Below are positions 8,982 to 17,410 of a stretch of 64,000 nt of DNA, in pieces. The stretch's first letter is position 1; each line of letters opens with the position of its first letter. The position numbers were made by a program, and so were the translations under genes. The stretch spans positions 372,001 to 436,000 of the forward strand of contig NZ_JALJZZ010000001.1 in NCBI RefSeq assembly GCF_024171565.1. The letters run 5' to 3'. This DNA is from Okibacterium sp. HSC-33S16 (GTDB lineage: Bacteria; Actinomycetota; Actinomycetes; Actinomycetales; Microbacteriaceae). The notes beneath the pieces are model-generated. The model was given only the letters and a program-made list of their open reading frames with translations, did no database searches and had not been told where the DNA came from.

Positions 8982-10232
8982 ATGGCTATTGCACTCTCGG
9001 CACAGGGGCGCGCGGCGAGTTCCCCCGCCCGGTGGCTGACGCCCGAGCTCTTCTGGCCCGAACTTGATGCCTCCACCGCAGCCCTCGAAACTCCGCTCGG
9101 CGTTCTGCACCTCGGAGCCTTGCAATTCAACGCCCACGACATGGTGCGTCGGGCAGCCGGGAAACCCATTCGAGTCGCCACCAAGTCGATCCGCGTGCGG
9201 TCGGTCATCGATGCGCTCCTCGCAACCGACGGCTACCGGGGAGTCCTGGCCTTCACCCTTCCCGAGGCACTGTGGCTCGCAGAAGAAGTTGACGACGTCG
9301 TCGTCGGTTATCCGACAGCCGACCGTGCCGGTCTCATCCGGCTCGCCACCGATGAACGGCTCGCCTCTCGAGTGACGATCATGGTCGACTCGGTGGAACA
9401 GCTTGATTTCATTGACGGATGCATTCCGCCTGGCGATCGCGAAAGCATCCGTTTGTGTCTCGAACTTGACGCCTCGTGGCGCGCTGCTCCTCCCCTCGGC
9501 AATATCGGCGTTCTGCGCTCGCCGATATTCACCGCTGACGACGCTGTGCGGTTCGCCCGGGAAATCACTCGTCGCCCCGGATTCACGCTCGTCGGGATGA
9601 TGGCGTACGAAGCGCAGATCGCGGGACTTGTGGACGACGTGGGGTCGCGAGCGGCCTACTCGGCCGGGATGCGGTGGATCAAGAGACAGTCGGTGAGCGA
9701 GCTGTCCGAGCGGCGGAAAGCAGCCGTCGAGGCCGTGCGCTCGGTCTGTGAGCTTGAGTTTGTCAATGGGGGAGGCACCGGGTCGCTCGAGAGCACGAGC
9801 GCTGACGACTCGGTCACTGAAATCGCCGCCGGTTCGGGCCTGTTCGGTGGCCACCTGTTCGACAACTACCGCGAATTTCGGCCGGCGCCCGCCGCGAGTT
9901 TCGCGCTGTCGGTCGTGCGAAAGCCCCGCGAAGACACGGCAACCGTGCTCGGTGGCGGATGGACAGCCTCCGGCCCGCCGGGGCGCGACCGGCTCCCGCA
10001 GGTGGCATGGCCCCAAGGGCTCGACATGGTGCCGCGAGAAATGGCTGGTGAAGTCCAAACACCACTCGTCGGAAAGGCTGCCGTTCGCCTGCGACCCGGT
10101 GATCGGGTCTGGTTCCGGCACACCAAGTCGGGTGAACTGAGCGAGCACCTCAACGCGTTCGCCGTGGTGGACGACGGCACGGTCATCGACACCCTGCCGA
10201 CCTACCGCGGTGAAGGAAAGGCTTTCCTGTGA
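8982..10232 (+). CDS. Fold-III PLP enzyme (alanine racemase N-terminal/D-threonine aldolase-like)
   Basis: A 416-residue member of the family annotated as amino acid deaminase/aldolase. The PLP lysine is expected in VATKSIRV near residue 60, the fold-III position, and the barrel continues with IMVDSVEQLDFID and FVNGGGTGS (phosphate-binding loop). The C-terminal beta domain has WFRHTKSGELSEHLN, like D-threonine aldolases where the His ligates a metal. Likely chemistry is D-amino acid aldol cleavage or deamination; the substrate is unknown. SD GGAGGA sits before ATG 8982. Its stop overlaps the next start (GTGA), so the two are translationally coupled. Confidence 0.8.
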   Translation: MAIALSAQGRAASSPARWLTPELFWPELDASTAALETPLGVLHLGALQFNAHDMVRRAAGKPIRVATKSIRVRSVIDALLATDGYRGVLAFTLPEALWLAEEVDDVVVGYPTADRAGLIRLATDERLASRVTIMVDSVEQLDFIDGCIPPGDRESIRLCLELDASWRAAPPLGNIGVLRSPIFTADDAVRFAREITRRPGFTLVGMMAYEAQIAGLVDDVGSRAAYSAGMRWIKRQSVSELSERRKAAVEAVRSVCELEFVNGGGTGSLESTSADDSVTEIAAGSGLFGGHLFDNYREFRPAPAASFALSVVRKPREDTATVLGGGWTASGPPGRDRLPQVAWPQGLDMVPREMAGEVQTPLVGKAAVRLRPGDRVWFRHTKSGELSEHLNAFAVVDDGTVIDTLPTYRGEGKAFL

Positions 10233-11542
10233 CGGCAACCGGGGCGATGTGGCACAACTGGGCACGTACCGAGAAGGTGCGCCCGCTGCGGGTTGAACGC
10301 CCGCGCACAACGGCGGCTGTGCAGCGTGCCGTTCGGGCAGCCGCCGGATCCGGCATCCCGATCAAGGCGGTCGGCGCGGGCCACTCCTTCACGGGAATCG
10401 CGATTGCGCCCGGCATCCAGCTCGAGCTTGAAGACCTTGTCGGCATCGTGGGCCAGCCGACCAGCGATGGCCTGGTCACCTTCCTCGCCGGCACCCGCTT
10501 GCACCAGATTCCGCGCCTGCTCGCGCCGTACGGTCTCGCCATGGAGAACCTGGGCGACATTGACGCCCAGAGCATCAGCGGCGCTGTGTCGACCGGCACC
10601 CACGGCACCGGTGCCCGCTTCACCGGAATCGCCGGCCAGGTACGCGGCGTGGTGATGGTGACCGCGACCGGCGACCTGCTCGAGGTGAACGACGAGGCGT
10701 CTCCCGAACTGCTGCCCGCCGTCGCCCTGGGGCTTGGCGCCCTCGGCATCCTCGCTGAGGTGACTGTGCAGTGTGTTCCCCGCTTCCTCCTCCAGGCGGT
10801 TGAGCAGCCCGAGCCGCTCGATGATGTCCTCGACACGGCGCTTGAGCGGGCTGGCACGGCCGATCACTTCGAGTTCTACTGGTTCCCGCACACCCGAACC
10901 GCGCTGACCAAGACCAACACCCGACTGCCGGTCGGCGCCAAACGTAAGCCGCTCAACCCGGTATCGCGGTTCATCGACGATTCCGTGCTCGCCAACGGAC
11001 TGTACCGCGTCACCTGCGCCACCGGAGTTGTCGTGCCGCCACTCATTCCGCGGGTCAACCGGCTCGCCGAGAAGCTCACAGGCAACCGCAGTTTCACCGA
11101 CCTCTCGCACCGCGTGTTCACGACGAAGCGCACTGTACGGTTCCGGGAGATGGAGTACGGCATCCCGGCCGAACACGTTCCCGCAGCGGTACGCGACATC
11201 GAAGCGCTCATCGGGAGCCGAGGCTGGCGCATCAGCTTTCCCCTCGAAGTCCGGTTCGCGGCAGCTGACAACCTGTGGCTCTCAACGGCACACGGCCGGC
11301 CCACCGGATACATCGCCGTCCACCGGTACTACCGCGAGCGGCCGACCGCCTACTTCGCGGCCGTTGAGGCGATCCTGCGCGGCTACGGTGGGCGTCCGCA
11401 CTGGGGAAAAATGCATACACAGGATGCCACGGGGCTGGCAGGCGAATATCCGCATTTCGCCGATTTTCTCGCGGCACGTGACCGGCTTGACCCCCGCCGC
11501 CTCTTCAGTAACCCCTACCTCGATCGCGTGCTCGGGCACTGA
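10229..11542 (+). CDS. FAD-linked aldonolactone oxidase family (D-arabinono-1,4-lactone oxidase-like)
   Basis: A 437-residue FAD-dependent oxidoreductase. The N-terminal FAD-binding domain shows VGAGHSFTGIA (His is the usual covalent flavin attachment site) and GAVSTGTHGTG. The C-terminal ALO domain ends with HWGKMHT, the HWxK motif of aldonolactone oxidoreductases, then RRLFSNPYL. Known relatives oxidise L-gulono-, L-galactono- or D-arabinono-lactones or sugar alcohols. The start GTG 10229 overlaps the upstream stop by 4 nt. The tight coupling suggests a shared substrate pathway, which is not known. Confidence 0.85.
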   Translation: MTATGAMWHNWARTEKVRPLRVERPRTTAAVQRAVRAAAGSGIPIKAVGAGHSFTGIAIAPGIQLELEDLVGIVGQPTSDGLVTFLAGTRLHQIPRLLAPYGLAMENLGDIDAQSISGAVSTGTHGTGARFTGIAGQVRGVVMVTATGDLLEVNDEASPELLPAVALGLGALGILAEVTVQCVPRFLLQAVEQPEPLDDVLDTALERAGTADHFEFYWFPHTRTALTKTNTRLPVGAKRKPLNPVSRFIDDSVLANGLYRVTCATGVVVPPLIPRVNRLAEKLTGNRSFTDLSHRVFTTKRTVRFREMEYGIPAEHVPAAVRDIEALIGSRGWRISFPLEVRFAAADNLWLSTAHGRPTGYIAVHRYYRERPTAYFAAVEAILRGYGGRPHWGKMHTQDATGLAGEYPHFADFLAARDRLDPRRLFSNPYLDRVLGH

Positions 11543-11654
11543 GGGTCCCGAGCGTTTGCCCTGAATAGGGGTTCTCGTCCCGGTCCGGCGCGCGCCCCGG
11601 CCGCTAGAATGGGCCGTAGAGTTCGAACCCGCTAGCAAACTTAGGAGCACACGC

Positions 11655-12221
11655 ATGGAATGGCTCATTCCTGTACTCATCATCGTCGCGCTGGCGGTTA
11701 TCGTCGGCATTTACTTCTGGGTCACCTACAACTCGTTGGTGTCACTGAACGTACGCGTCGACGAGGCCTGGAGCGACATCACGGTCCAACTGAAGCGTCG
11801 TGCTGACCTGATTCCCAACCTCATCGAGTCTGTGAAGGGCTACGCGGCACACGAAAAAGCTGTCTTCGAGAATGTGACACGCGCCCGGGCAGAGACGCTA
11901 TCGGCGCAGGGCCCGCACGACGCATCGGCTGCAGAGAATCACATGCAGCAAGCGCTGAAGTCTATCTTTGCCGTCGCTGAGGCATACCCGCAGCTGCAGG
12001 CAAGCCAGAACTACCTTCAGCTCCAGGGCGAACTGGTCGACACCGAAGACAAGATTCAGGCATCGCGCCGGTTCTACAACGGTGGCGTGCGCGAACTCAA
12101 CACCAAGATCAAGGTGTTCCCCAACAACCTCATCGCCAAGAACCTCGGGTTCAGCGAACGAGAATTCTTCGAGGTCACCGACAACGCAGCGATCGCCGAG
12201 CCGCCGCGCGTGCAGTTCTAG
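11655..12221 (+). CDS. lemA: LemA family membrane protein
   Basis: A 188-residue LemA-family protein with one N-terminal membrane helix (LIPVLIIVALAVIVGIYFWV) followed by a long helical cytoplasmic part. The family signature is seen in VDEAWSDITVQLKRRADLIPNL and in ELNTKIKVFPNNLIAK. The molecular function of LemA is not established. Adjacency to an M48 protease is a recurring arrangement, here with an 86-bp gap, and suggests a membrane-quality or envelope role. AGGAG precedes the ATG. Confidence 0.93.
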   Translation: MEWLIPVLIIVALAVIVGIYFWVTYNSLVSLNVRVDEAWSDITVQLKRRADLIPNLIESVKGYAAHEKAVFENVTRARAETLSAQGPHDASAAENHMQQALKSIFAVAEAYPQLQASQNYLQLQGELVDTEDKIQASRRFYNGGVRELNTKIKVFPNNLIAKNLGFSEREFFEVTDNAAIAEPPRVQF

Positions 12222-12307
12222 CGACAGCGAAACAACTTCTTCTCACAGGCTCGGGCGCGGCGATAGGCGCGCTCGGGCCTTTGTTGTATCTCCTGAAAGG
12301 ACACTGA

Positions 12308-13192
12308 ATGTATAGGGCCATCCGCAAGAACAAGGTGAACACCGTGTTGATCATCTTGTTCTTTCTGCTGATCATCGGCGGACTCGGAGCCCTGGCCGGT
12401 TACGTCTACAACAGCCCGACGATCGCGATCTTCACCCTCGTCGGCGCCACGTTGTACGCCGTGATCCAGTACTTCTTCGCGGCGAGCCAGACGCTCGCGG
12501 TGAGCGGTGGCCGCCAGATCGAGAAGCGCGACAACCCGCGCCTGTATCGCATCGTCGAAAATCTCGCCATCACGACCGGATCCCCGATGCCGAAGGTGTA
12601 CCTGATCGATGACCCGGCGCCGAACGCCTTTGCGACGGGACGCGACCCGCAGCACGCCTCGGTTGCCGCGACTACCGGACTGCTCGACATCCTGACCGAC
12701 TCCGAACTTGAGGGGGTCATGGCGCACGAAATGGGACACGTGCGCAACTACGACATCAGGGTGTCCATGATCGTGTTCGGGCTTGTCGTCGCCGTGGGTT
12801 TCATCGCCGACATGTTCGTTCGCCTGGCGTGGTTCGGTGGAGGAAACCGCAACAACAACAACGGTGGTAACCCGATTGTCTTGATCTTCGGACTCGTCGC
12901 GATGATCGTCGCCCCGTTGCTCGCAAGCCTCGTCCAGTTGGCTGTTTCTCGTCAGCGTGAGTACCTCGCTGACGCGACTGCCGCGATGACGACGCGGTAC
13001 CCGGATGCTCTCGCCAGCGCGCTCGAAAAACTGCAGGCGTATGGGCGACCGATGAGGCGGCAGAATTCTTCCATGGCTCACCTCTGGATTGCTGACCCCG
13101 CGAAGCCGGGCAAGGTTGAGCGTCTCTTTTCCACCCACCCCCCGATCGCAGATCGTGTCGCTCGTCTTCGCGAGATCGGCGGCGGGTTCTAA
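12308..13192 (+). CDS. htpX: M48 family zinc metalloprotease, HtpX-like
   Basis: A 294-residue membrane protease. Two N-terminal helices (about residues 16-40 and 44-62) precede the zinc site HEMGH (about 140-144); the third ligand is the Glu in RQREYLADATAA. Further hydrophobic helices follow around 155-180 and 195-215. HtpX-type enzymes degrade misfolded membrane proteins from the cytoplasmic side. SD AAAGGA precedes the ATG. The gene forms a likely operon with lemA and is followed by a strong bidirectional hairpin. Confidence 0.92.
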   Translation: MYRAIRKNKVNTVLIILFFLLIIGGLGALAGYVYNSPTIAIFTLVGATLYAVIQYFFAASQTLAVSGGRQIEKRDNPRLYRIVENLAITTGSPMPKVYLIDDPAPNAFATGRDPQHASVAATTGLLDILTDSELEGVMAHEMGHVRNYDIRVSMIVFGLVVAVGFIADMFVRLAWFGGGNRNNNNGGNPIVLIFGLVAMIVAPLLASLVQLAVSRQREYLADATAAMTTRYPDALASALEKLQAYGRPMRRQNSSMAHLWIADPAKPGKVERLFSTHPPIADRVARLREIGGGF

Positions 13193-13211
13193 ACCGTCGA
13201 ACGCACAAAAA

Positions 13212-13241
13212 AGCGGGGCGAGCCGAATGGCTCGCCCCGCT
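13212..13241. terminator. Bidirectional terminator between htpX and the 13266 gene
   Basis: A 13-bp stem AGCGGGGCGAGCC / GGCTCGCCCCGCT with a 4-nt loop (AATG). A run of A on the plus strand just before it provides the U tract for the minus-strand gene. It lies between convergent genes. Confidence 0.85.
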
Positions 13242-13265
13242 GTCGTCTGCGACAGGACTGTCGAT

Positions 13266-14723
13266 TTAGTACATGTCCTCGATGGTGACCGCGTCACCGT
13301 CGATCACGATGTTTCCTCGGACTGTCCAGTCGTCCCAGGTGTAGACAGCGCTGCCCTGTCCGCCGGGGTAGGAGAGCTCACCGGTCGCTGTTCCGGTGAC
13401 CTGGCCCTTATTGGCGTCGAAGTAGGCCCCCGACTCATCCACGGTGACCACCGGGTACTTGTCGACCTTGTAGGAGAAGGCGGGATCTCCGCTGAAGTCG
13501 AAGTAGTAGAGGCTGCGGAGCCCGCAGTTCTCGGGGTTCGGAACCGTCTGCGCGGCGCAGGTGTCGAGGTGGGCGTTGACCTGCTCCTGGACGGCGTCGG
13601 TCAATTCTTGCGTCGGCGTGAGTTCAAGGTCGATGGAGTCGTAGGTGGCCTTCGATCCGGTTGCAGCGACGAACGTCTGTGCCTCGGCTTCGAAAAAGCT
13701 GCTCTCCGGCGCACCGATTTCGTAAGCAGCCGGGTAGGCGGCGAGCTCGTAGTTCTTCCCGAAGTCGACGTCCACGCCGTTCACCGCGACGAGGCTTCCC
13801 TCGGTGGTGTACACGTACACCGACGCGAGGAGGGGCTTATCGATCTTCCACTTGTCGAAGAAGAGGCCTTGCTTGCCATCCTTGCTGAGTTGGAGGACAC
13901 CGTCGAAGACGGTGCCGTCGATGCTGTAGCTGACCTCGACCTGAGCCGCGTCACCGCGCGTGTTGACGTCGGTGATCTTCGGGTTCTTCATCAGTTCCTT
14001 GGACTCCTTGAGGACGTCGTCGGAGAGAAGAGCGGCTGCGTCTTTGGACACTCCCGGGTCAACCAGCTTGTTAGCCGCGGATGCTCTGCCCTGGCTGATT
14101 GCGGTCAGGTAGTTCTTCACCGTAGCTTCGGGGCCGTACTGAGTGGTGTTGACGGCGTTGATCACGACGATTGCGATGACGAGCAGCAGAACAAGTCCGG
14201 CCGCGAGGGAGCTGAAGAGAATGATCTTCTTCTTCTTCGCTGGGTTCACCGGAGGGCGAGGCGCGCTCTGCGGGAATCCGGGACCGTTCGGCCCGCCATA
14301 GCCGCCGGCCTGAGGGTAGCCGGCTCCCTGCGCGTACGCGCCGGGGGCACCGGCGGTGTACGGCTGCTGTGATGCCGGGTTGCCGGGGTTGGGCTGTCCG
14401 GGCTGGGGGTGCGCGCCCTGGGTGTAGGCCCCTTGGGTGTACGCCCCCTGGGTGTAGGCCCCTTGGGTGTAGGCCCCTTGGGTGTAGGCCCCTTGCGTGT
14501 ACGCAGCTGCTGCATCGGCCCCATCGGTCGGCTGTGCCGGAGTGCTGTTCTCCGGGGCCTGGCCGTAGGCGTTCTGGGCATAGTTGGAGCCCTGCGAATA
14601 GGCCTGTGAGGCGGGATCAATTACCGCGCCGTCACCCGGCGGTGTTGCGGAGTTGGGCTCGTTATCGCCCGGCACCGAACTGTCGCCCCCGGGAAATTCT
14701 GGTGTCTTGTCATCCGTGACCAT
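13266..14723 (-). CDS. Membrane-anchored protein with pentapeptide YTQGA repeats and DUF4878-like domain
   Basis: A 485-residue protein. The N-terminal ~165 residues are low complexity, rich in Gln/Gly/Pro/Ala/Tyr, with six consecutive YTQGA units (residues about 75-104). One membrane helix follows a KKKK stop (LFSSLAAGLVLLLVIAIVVI, about 180-200). The exterior part begins YGPEATVKNYLTAISQGR, resembling DUF4878/NTF2-like extracellular domains, and contains a TcaA-like repeat region and one Cys pair. Type II orientation (N-terminus in) is expected. The function is unknown; similar proteins occur as actinobacterial envelope proteins. ATG 14723 is chosen because an upstream in-frame stretch lacks the family-like start. 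Confidence 0.7.
   Translation of the reverse strand: MVTDDKTPEFPGGDSSVPGDNEPNSATPPGDGAVIDPASQAYSQGSNYAQNAYGQAPENSTPAQPTDGADAAAAYTQGAYTQGAYTQGAYTQGAYTQGAYTQGAHPQPGQPNPGNPASQQPYTAGAPGAYAQGAGYPQAGGYGGPNGPGFPQSAPRPPVNPAKKKKIILFSSLAAGLVLLLVIAIVVINAVNTTQYGPEATVKNYLTAISQGRASAANKLVDPGVSKDAAALLSDDVLKESKELMKNPKITDVNTRGDAAQVEVSYSIDGTVFDGVLQLSKDGKQGLFFDKWKIDKPLLASVYVYTTEGSLVAVNGVDVDFGKNYELAAYPAAYEIGAPESSFFEAEAQTFVAATGSKATYDSIDLELTPTQELTDAVQEQVNAHLDTCAAQTVPNPENCGLRSLYYFDFSGDPAFSYKVDKYPVVTVDESGAYFDANKGQVTGTATGELSYPGGQGSAVYTWDDWTVRGNIVIDGDAVTIEDMY
14412..14501 (-). repeat. 15-bp tandem repeat, six units, coding YTQGA
   Basis: Six near-identical 15-bp units inside the gene at 13266-14723, each coding Tyr-Thr-Gln-Gly-Ala. 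Unit changes keep the frame, so copy number may vary between strains without disrupting the protein. Confidence 0.9.
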
Positions 14724-14818
14724 GGGGAAGTTTCTACCTCTCGTTGAATGTGATCGAAGCCAACCTAGCAGGGCTGACACCCGAATCGGGGCCACGAGAG
14801 GCGCGGAAATACGCGGAA

Positions 14819-16054
14819 CTATGGGGAGTAGTCCCCATCGGCAGTGAGCGCAACGCCCAGTGCCGATGCGAGCGGCGCTGCAAGTGTTCCGCGGTCAACG
14901 ACGACCACGCGCTCTGACCCCTGCCACTCGGCGGTGCGACGCAGCAGAGCTGCGAGACGTTCCGCGGTGTTCTCGGGGGCGCCCGGTTCGAGCCACGCGG
15001 CCTGAACCCTGAGGGCCCTCGCCTGCCGATCGTTCTTGAGATCAACGCGAGCGGCGAGGGTGTCGTCGAGGAGGACCGGGAGGACGTAGTAGCCGTGGAT
15101 ACGTTTGTGCCGAGGGGTGTAAATCTCGATTCGGTACCGGAAGTTAAACAACCGTTCGGCGCGGGGCCGAGCCCACACGACCGGGTCGAACGGGGACAGC
15201 AGGGCGTCGGCCACGATCGATCGCGGCTTCCGGGCGTCTCGGGCCAGCCATGCCTGTCGGGGCCGAGCGCCGCGGTTCCAGCCCAGCACGGTGACCGGGA
15301 GAACCTCGCCCGCATCCTCAAGCTCCGCGATTGCGACGCGGGCGTCAGCGATGGGCAATCGGAAGTAGTCGGCAAGGTCTTCCAGGGTGCCGACCCCGTG
15401 CGCGACCGCACCTCGCCTCAGCAATTCGCGGATGGCATCCGTTCGATCAATCTCTCGCGAACGAATGTCGTCCGGGACGATCTGGGAGGCAAGCGCGTAT
15501 CGCCGTTCGAAGCCGCTTCGCCCCGCCGAGACGATCTCACCCCAGCGAAACAGGGTCTCCAGGCCGATCTTGACGTCGGACCAGCCCCACCACGGACCGG
15601 TGCGCCGATTCGCATCATGCTCCACCTCGCTCGCGGCGAGCGGACCCTTTTCGGCGAGCTCGTCGCGCAGCCACTGCAGGAACGGGCCGTGCGCGTGAGC
15701 CCAGCTGTCGGGGTCGCTGAGGCTCCGTTGCCGGAACGCCTTCATCCGCCAGCGGAACAACGGCCAACTCTCGACCGGCATGAGCGTCGCTTCGTGGCCC
15801 CAGTACTCGATGTATCGTCCGGGGCTGAAGGTCAGTCGGTCGAGCTGTGACTTATCGAAGGCTCCGAGCCGAGCGAAAACGGGCAGGTAGTGGCTGCGCT
15901 CAAAGACGTTGACCGAGTCTATCTGCAGCACCTCAAGCCGGTCGACGAGGCCGTGCAGCTGTCGGGTTCCGACTGTGGCCGGGCGGGTTCGACCCAAGCC
16001 CTGCGCCGCGAGGGCGACCCGGCGCGCCAGGGCAGGCGAGAGAGTGTCGTTCAT
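14819..16054 (-). CDS. AlkZ/YcaQ-like winged-helix DNA glycosylase (HTH_42 family)
   Basis: A 411-residue HTH_42 (DUF1006) protein. The superfamily includes AlkZ, which unhooks azinomycin crosslinks, and E. coli YcaQ, which excises alkylated bases and interstrand crosslinks. The catalytic segment is VLQIDSVNVFERSHYLP, with the Q-x-D form of the active-site motif (Q-x-Q in AlkZ); EYWGHEATLMPVE is also typical. The function as a DNA-damage glycosylase is inferred from family. ATG 16054 is supported by TACCCT 6 nt upstream. It is divergent from the AI-2E gene, with 75 bp between starts. Confidence 0.8.
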   Translation of the reverse strand: MNDTLSPALARRVALAAQGLGRTRPATVGTRQLHGLVDRLEVLQIDSVNVFERSHYLPVFARLGAFDKSQLDRLTFSPGRYIEYWGHEATLMPVESWPLFRWRMKAFRQRSLSDPDSWAHAHGPFLQWLRDELAEKGPLAASEVEHDANRRTGPWWGWSDVKIGLETLFRWGEIVSAGRSGFERRYALASQIVPDDIRSREIDRTDAIRELLRRGAVAHGVGTLEDLADYFRLPIADARVAIAELEDAGEVLPVTVLGWNRGARPRQAWLARDARKPRSIVADALLSPFDPVVWARPRAERLFNFRYRIEIYTPRHKRIHGYYVLPVLLDDTLAARVDLKNDRQARALRVQAAWLEPGAPENTAERLAALLRRTAEWQGSERVVVVDRGTLAAPLASALGVALTADGDYSP

Positions 16055-16060
16055 CGGGAA

Positions 16061-16066
16061 AGGGTA
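16061..16066 (-). promoter_or_regulatory. Leaderless -10 for the glycosylase gene
   Basis: TACCCT, then TTCCCG, then ATG 16054: the hexamer is exactly 6 nt from the start codon. Confidence 0.5.
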
Positions 16067-16117
16067 TCGGCAACCTCCGACACCAGATGCATTCCTGTGG
16101 GAGCAAACGGCGCGGCA

Positions 16118-16123
16118 TAGACT
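16118..16123 (+). promoter_or_regulatory. Leaderless -10 for the AI-2E family gene
   Basis: TAGACT-N6-GTG(16130). There is no SD before this GTG, so this spacing decides the start. Confidence 0.55.
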
Positions 16124-16129
16124 AATGCG

Positions 16130-17410
16130 GTGCCGAAGTCGACAGACAAAACGTGGTGGGAGCGAGCGTTCTCGCGGCCAACCCAGGAGTCGTCGGAGCC
16201 CGCGAAACCAGAGCTCGACGATGACGACGTTCCGCGCGGGGTGCGCATCGCTGGCGCGTGGGCGTGGCGCTTCCTGGTCATCGTCGCGGCCATCGCCGTC
16301 ATCGTACTGATCGTCATCCAACTGCGACTCATCGTCATCCCGCTGTTCATCGCCGTTCTGGTGTCGGCGTTGCTCACTCCGCTGATCACCGTGCTGGTTC
16401 GACACGGCTGGCCGCGCGGACTCGCCATCGCAGCGGCCATCCTCAGCGCCGTCGCCGTGGTTGGAGGACTTCTCTGGCTCGCCATCTGGCAGATCACCCG
16501 TGACTTCAGCGAGGTGCGAGCCCGCACCGTCGAGTCGTTTGGAGAGCTTCGCCAGGCTCTGCTCCAGTCACCGTTCGGGGTCACCGAAACGCAAATCAAT
16601 GGCTTCATCGCGGATGTCATGACGAGCGTTCAAGAAGACAGCGCTGCGTTGTGGAGCGGTGCGTTATCGATCGGAACCACCCTGGGGCACGCCCTCACCG
16701 GTGTGTTCCTGGCCCTGTTCTGCCTGCTCTTCGTTCTCATCGACGGCGAGGGCATCTGGCGCTGGCTCGTCCGGTTGAGCCCGAAGAAGGCCCAGCGGGC
16801 CATCGATGGCGCCGGTCGCGCCGGGTGGTCGACCCTCACCAACTACGCCCGCACCCAGATACTCGTTGCCTCGATCGACGCGCTCGGCATCGGGCTCGGA
16901 GCCGCGATCCTCGGTGTGCCGCTCGCTATCCCGATCGCCGTTCTCGTCTTCCTCGGTTCGTTCGTCCCGATCGTCGGAGCCGTCGTCACCGGCACCATCG
17001 CGGCGTTCATCGCGCTCGTCTACAACGGCTGGGTCATCGCGCTCATCATGGTCGGCGTCGTGCTGTTCGTGCAGCAGCTGGAGGGGCACGTGCTCCAACC
17101 GCTCCTGATGGGTGCGGCGGTCAAGGTGCACCCGCTCGCCGTGGTGCTCGTCGTCGCAGCGGGCAGCATGGTGGCCGGCATCCCCGGCGCACTCTTCGCC
17201 GTGCCGGTCGCAGCCATGATCAATGTGATGACCCGATATATCTCCTCCGGGGCATGGCGGATCTCTTCGCCGGGCACCCCACTCGTTCTCGACAGCATGA
17301 TTTGGCAGATGGTGCCGGCCGAACGCCGGATGAGACGCCCGCGCCCCGAACGAGAAAAGCCCGCCCCCGCCACGCCAACCCCCACAGACAAGGTCGACCC
17401 GGATGCCTGA
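16130..17410 (+). CDS. AI-2E family transporter (PerM/YdgG-type permease)
   Basis: A 426-residue integral membrane protein of the AI-2E/PerM family. Two helices open it (about residues 45-95), a central cytoplasmic-looking stretch follows, then five or six helices end at about 385; the tail is Pro/Arg-rich. The family exports varied small molecules or ions, and the AI-2 link is not general. The 3' end overlaps ilvA by 8 nt, giving an operon. A related permease (Rv1101c, from memory) lies in the M. tuberculosis glpX-xse neighbourhood. Confidence 0.85.
   Translation: MPKSTDKTWWERAFSRPTQESSEPAKPELDDDDVPRGVRIAGAWAWRFLVIVAAIAVIVLIVIQLRLIVIPLFIAVLVSALLTPLITVLVRHGWPRGLAIAAAILSAVAVVGGLLWLAIWQITRDFSEVRARTVESFGELRQALLQSPFGVTETQINGFIADVMTSVQEDSAALWSGALSIGTTLGHALTGVFLALFCLLFVLIDGEGIWRWLVRLSPKKAQRAIDGAGRAGWSTLTNYARTQILVASIDALGIGLGAAILGVPLAIPIAVLVFLGSFVPIVGAVVTGTIAAFIALVYNGWVIALIMVGVVLFVQQLEGHVLQPLLMGAAVKVHPLAVVLVVAAGSMVAGIPGALFAVPVAAMINVMTRYISSGAWRISSPGTPLVLDSMIWQMVPAERRMRRPRPEREKPAPATPTPTDKVDPDA

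Noticed and set aside
8934-10310. Long minus-strand open frame opposite the fold-III PLP enzyme
   Set aside because: It is a high-GC shadow; the plus frame has family motifs, SD and coupling to the next gene.
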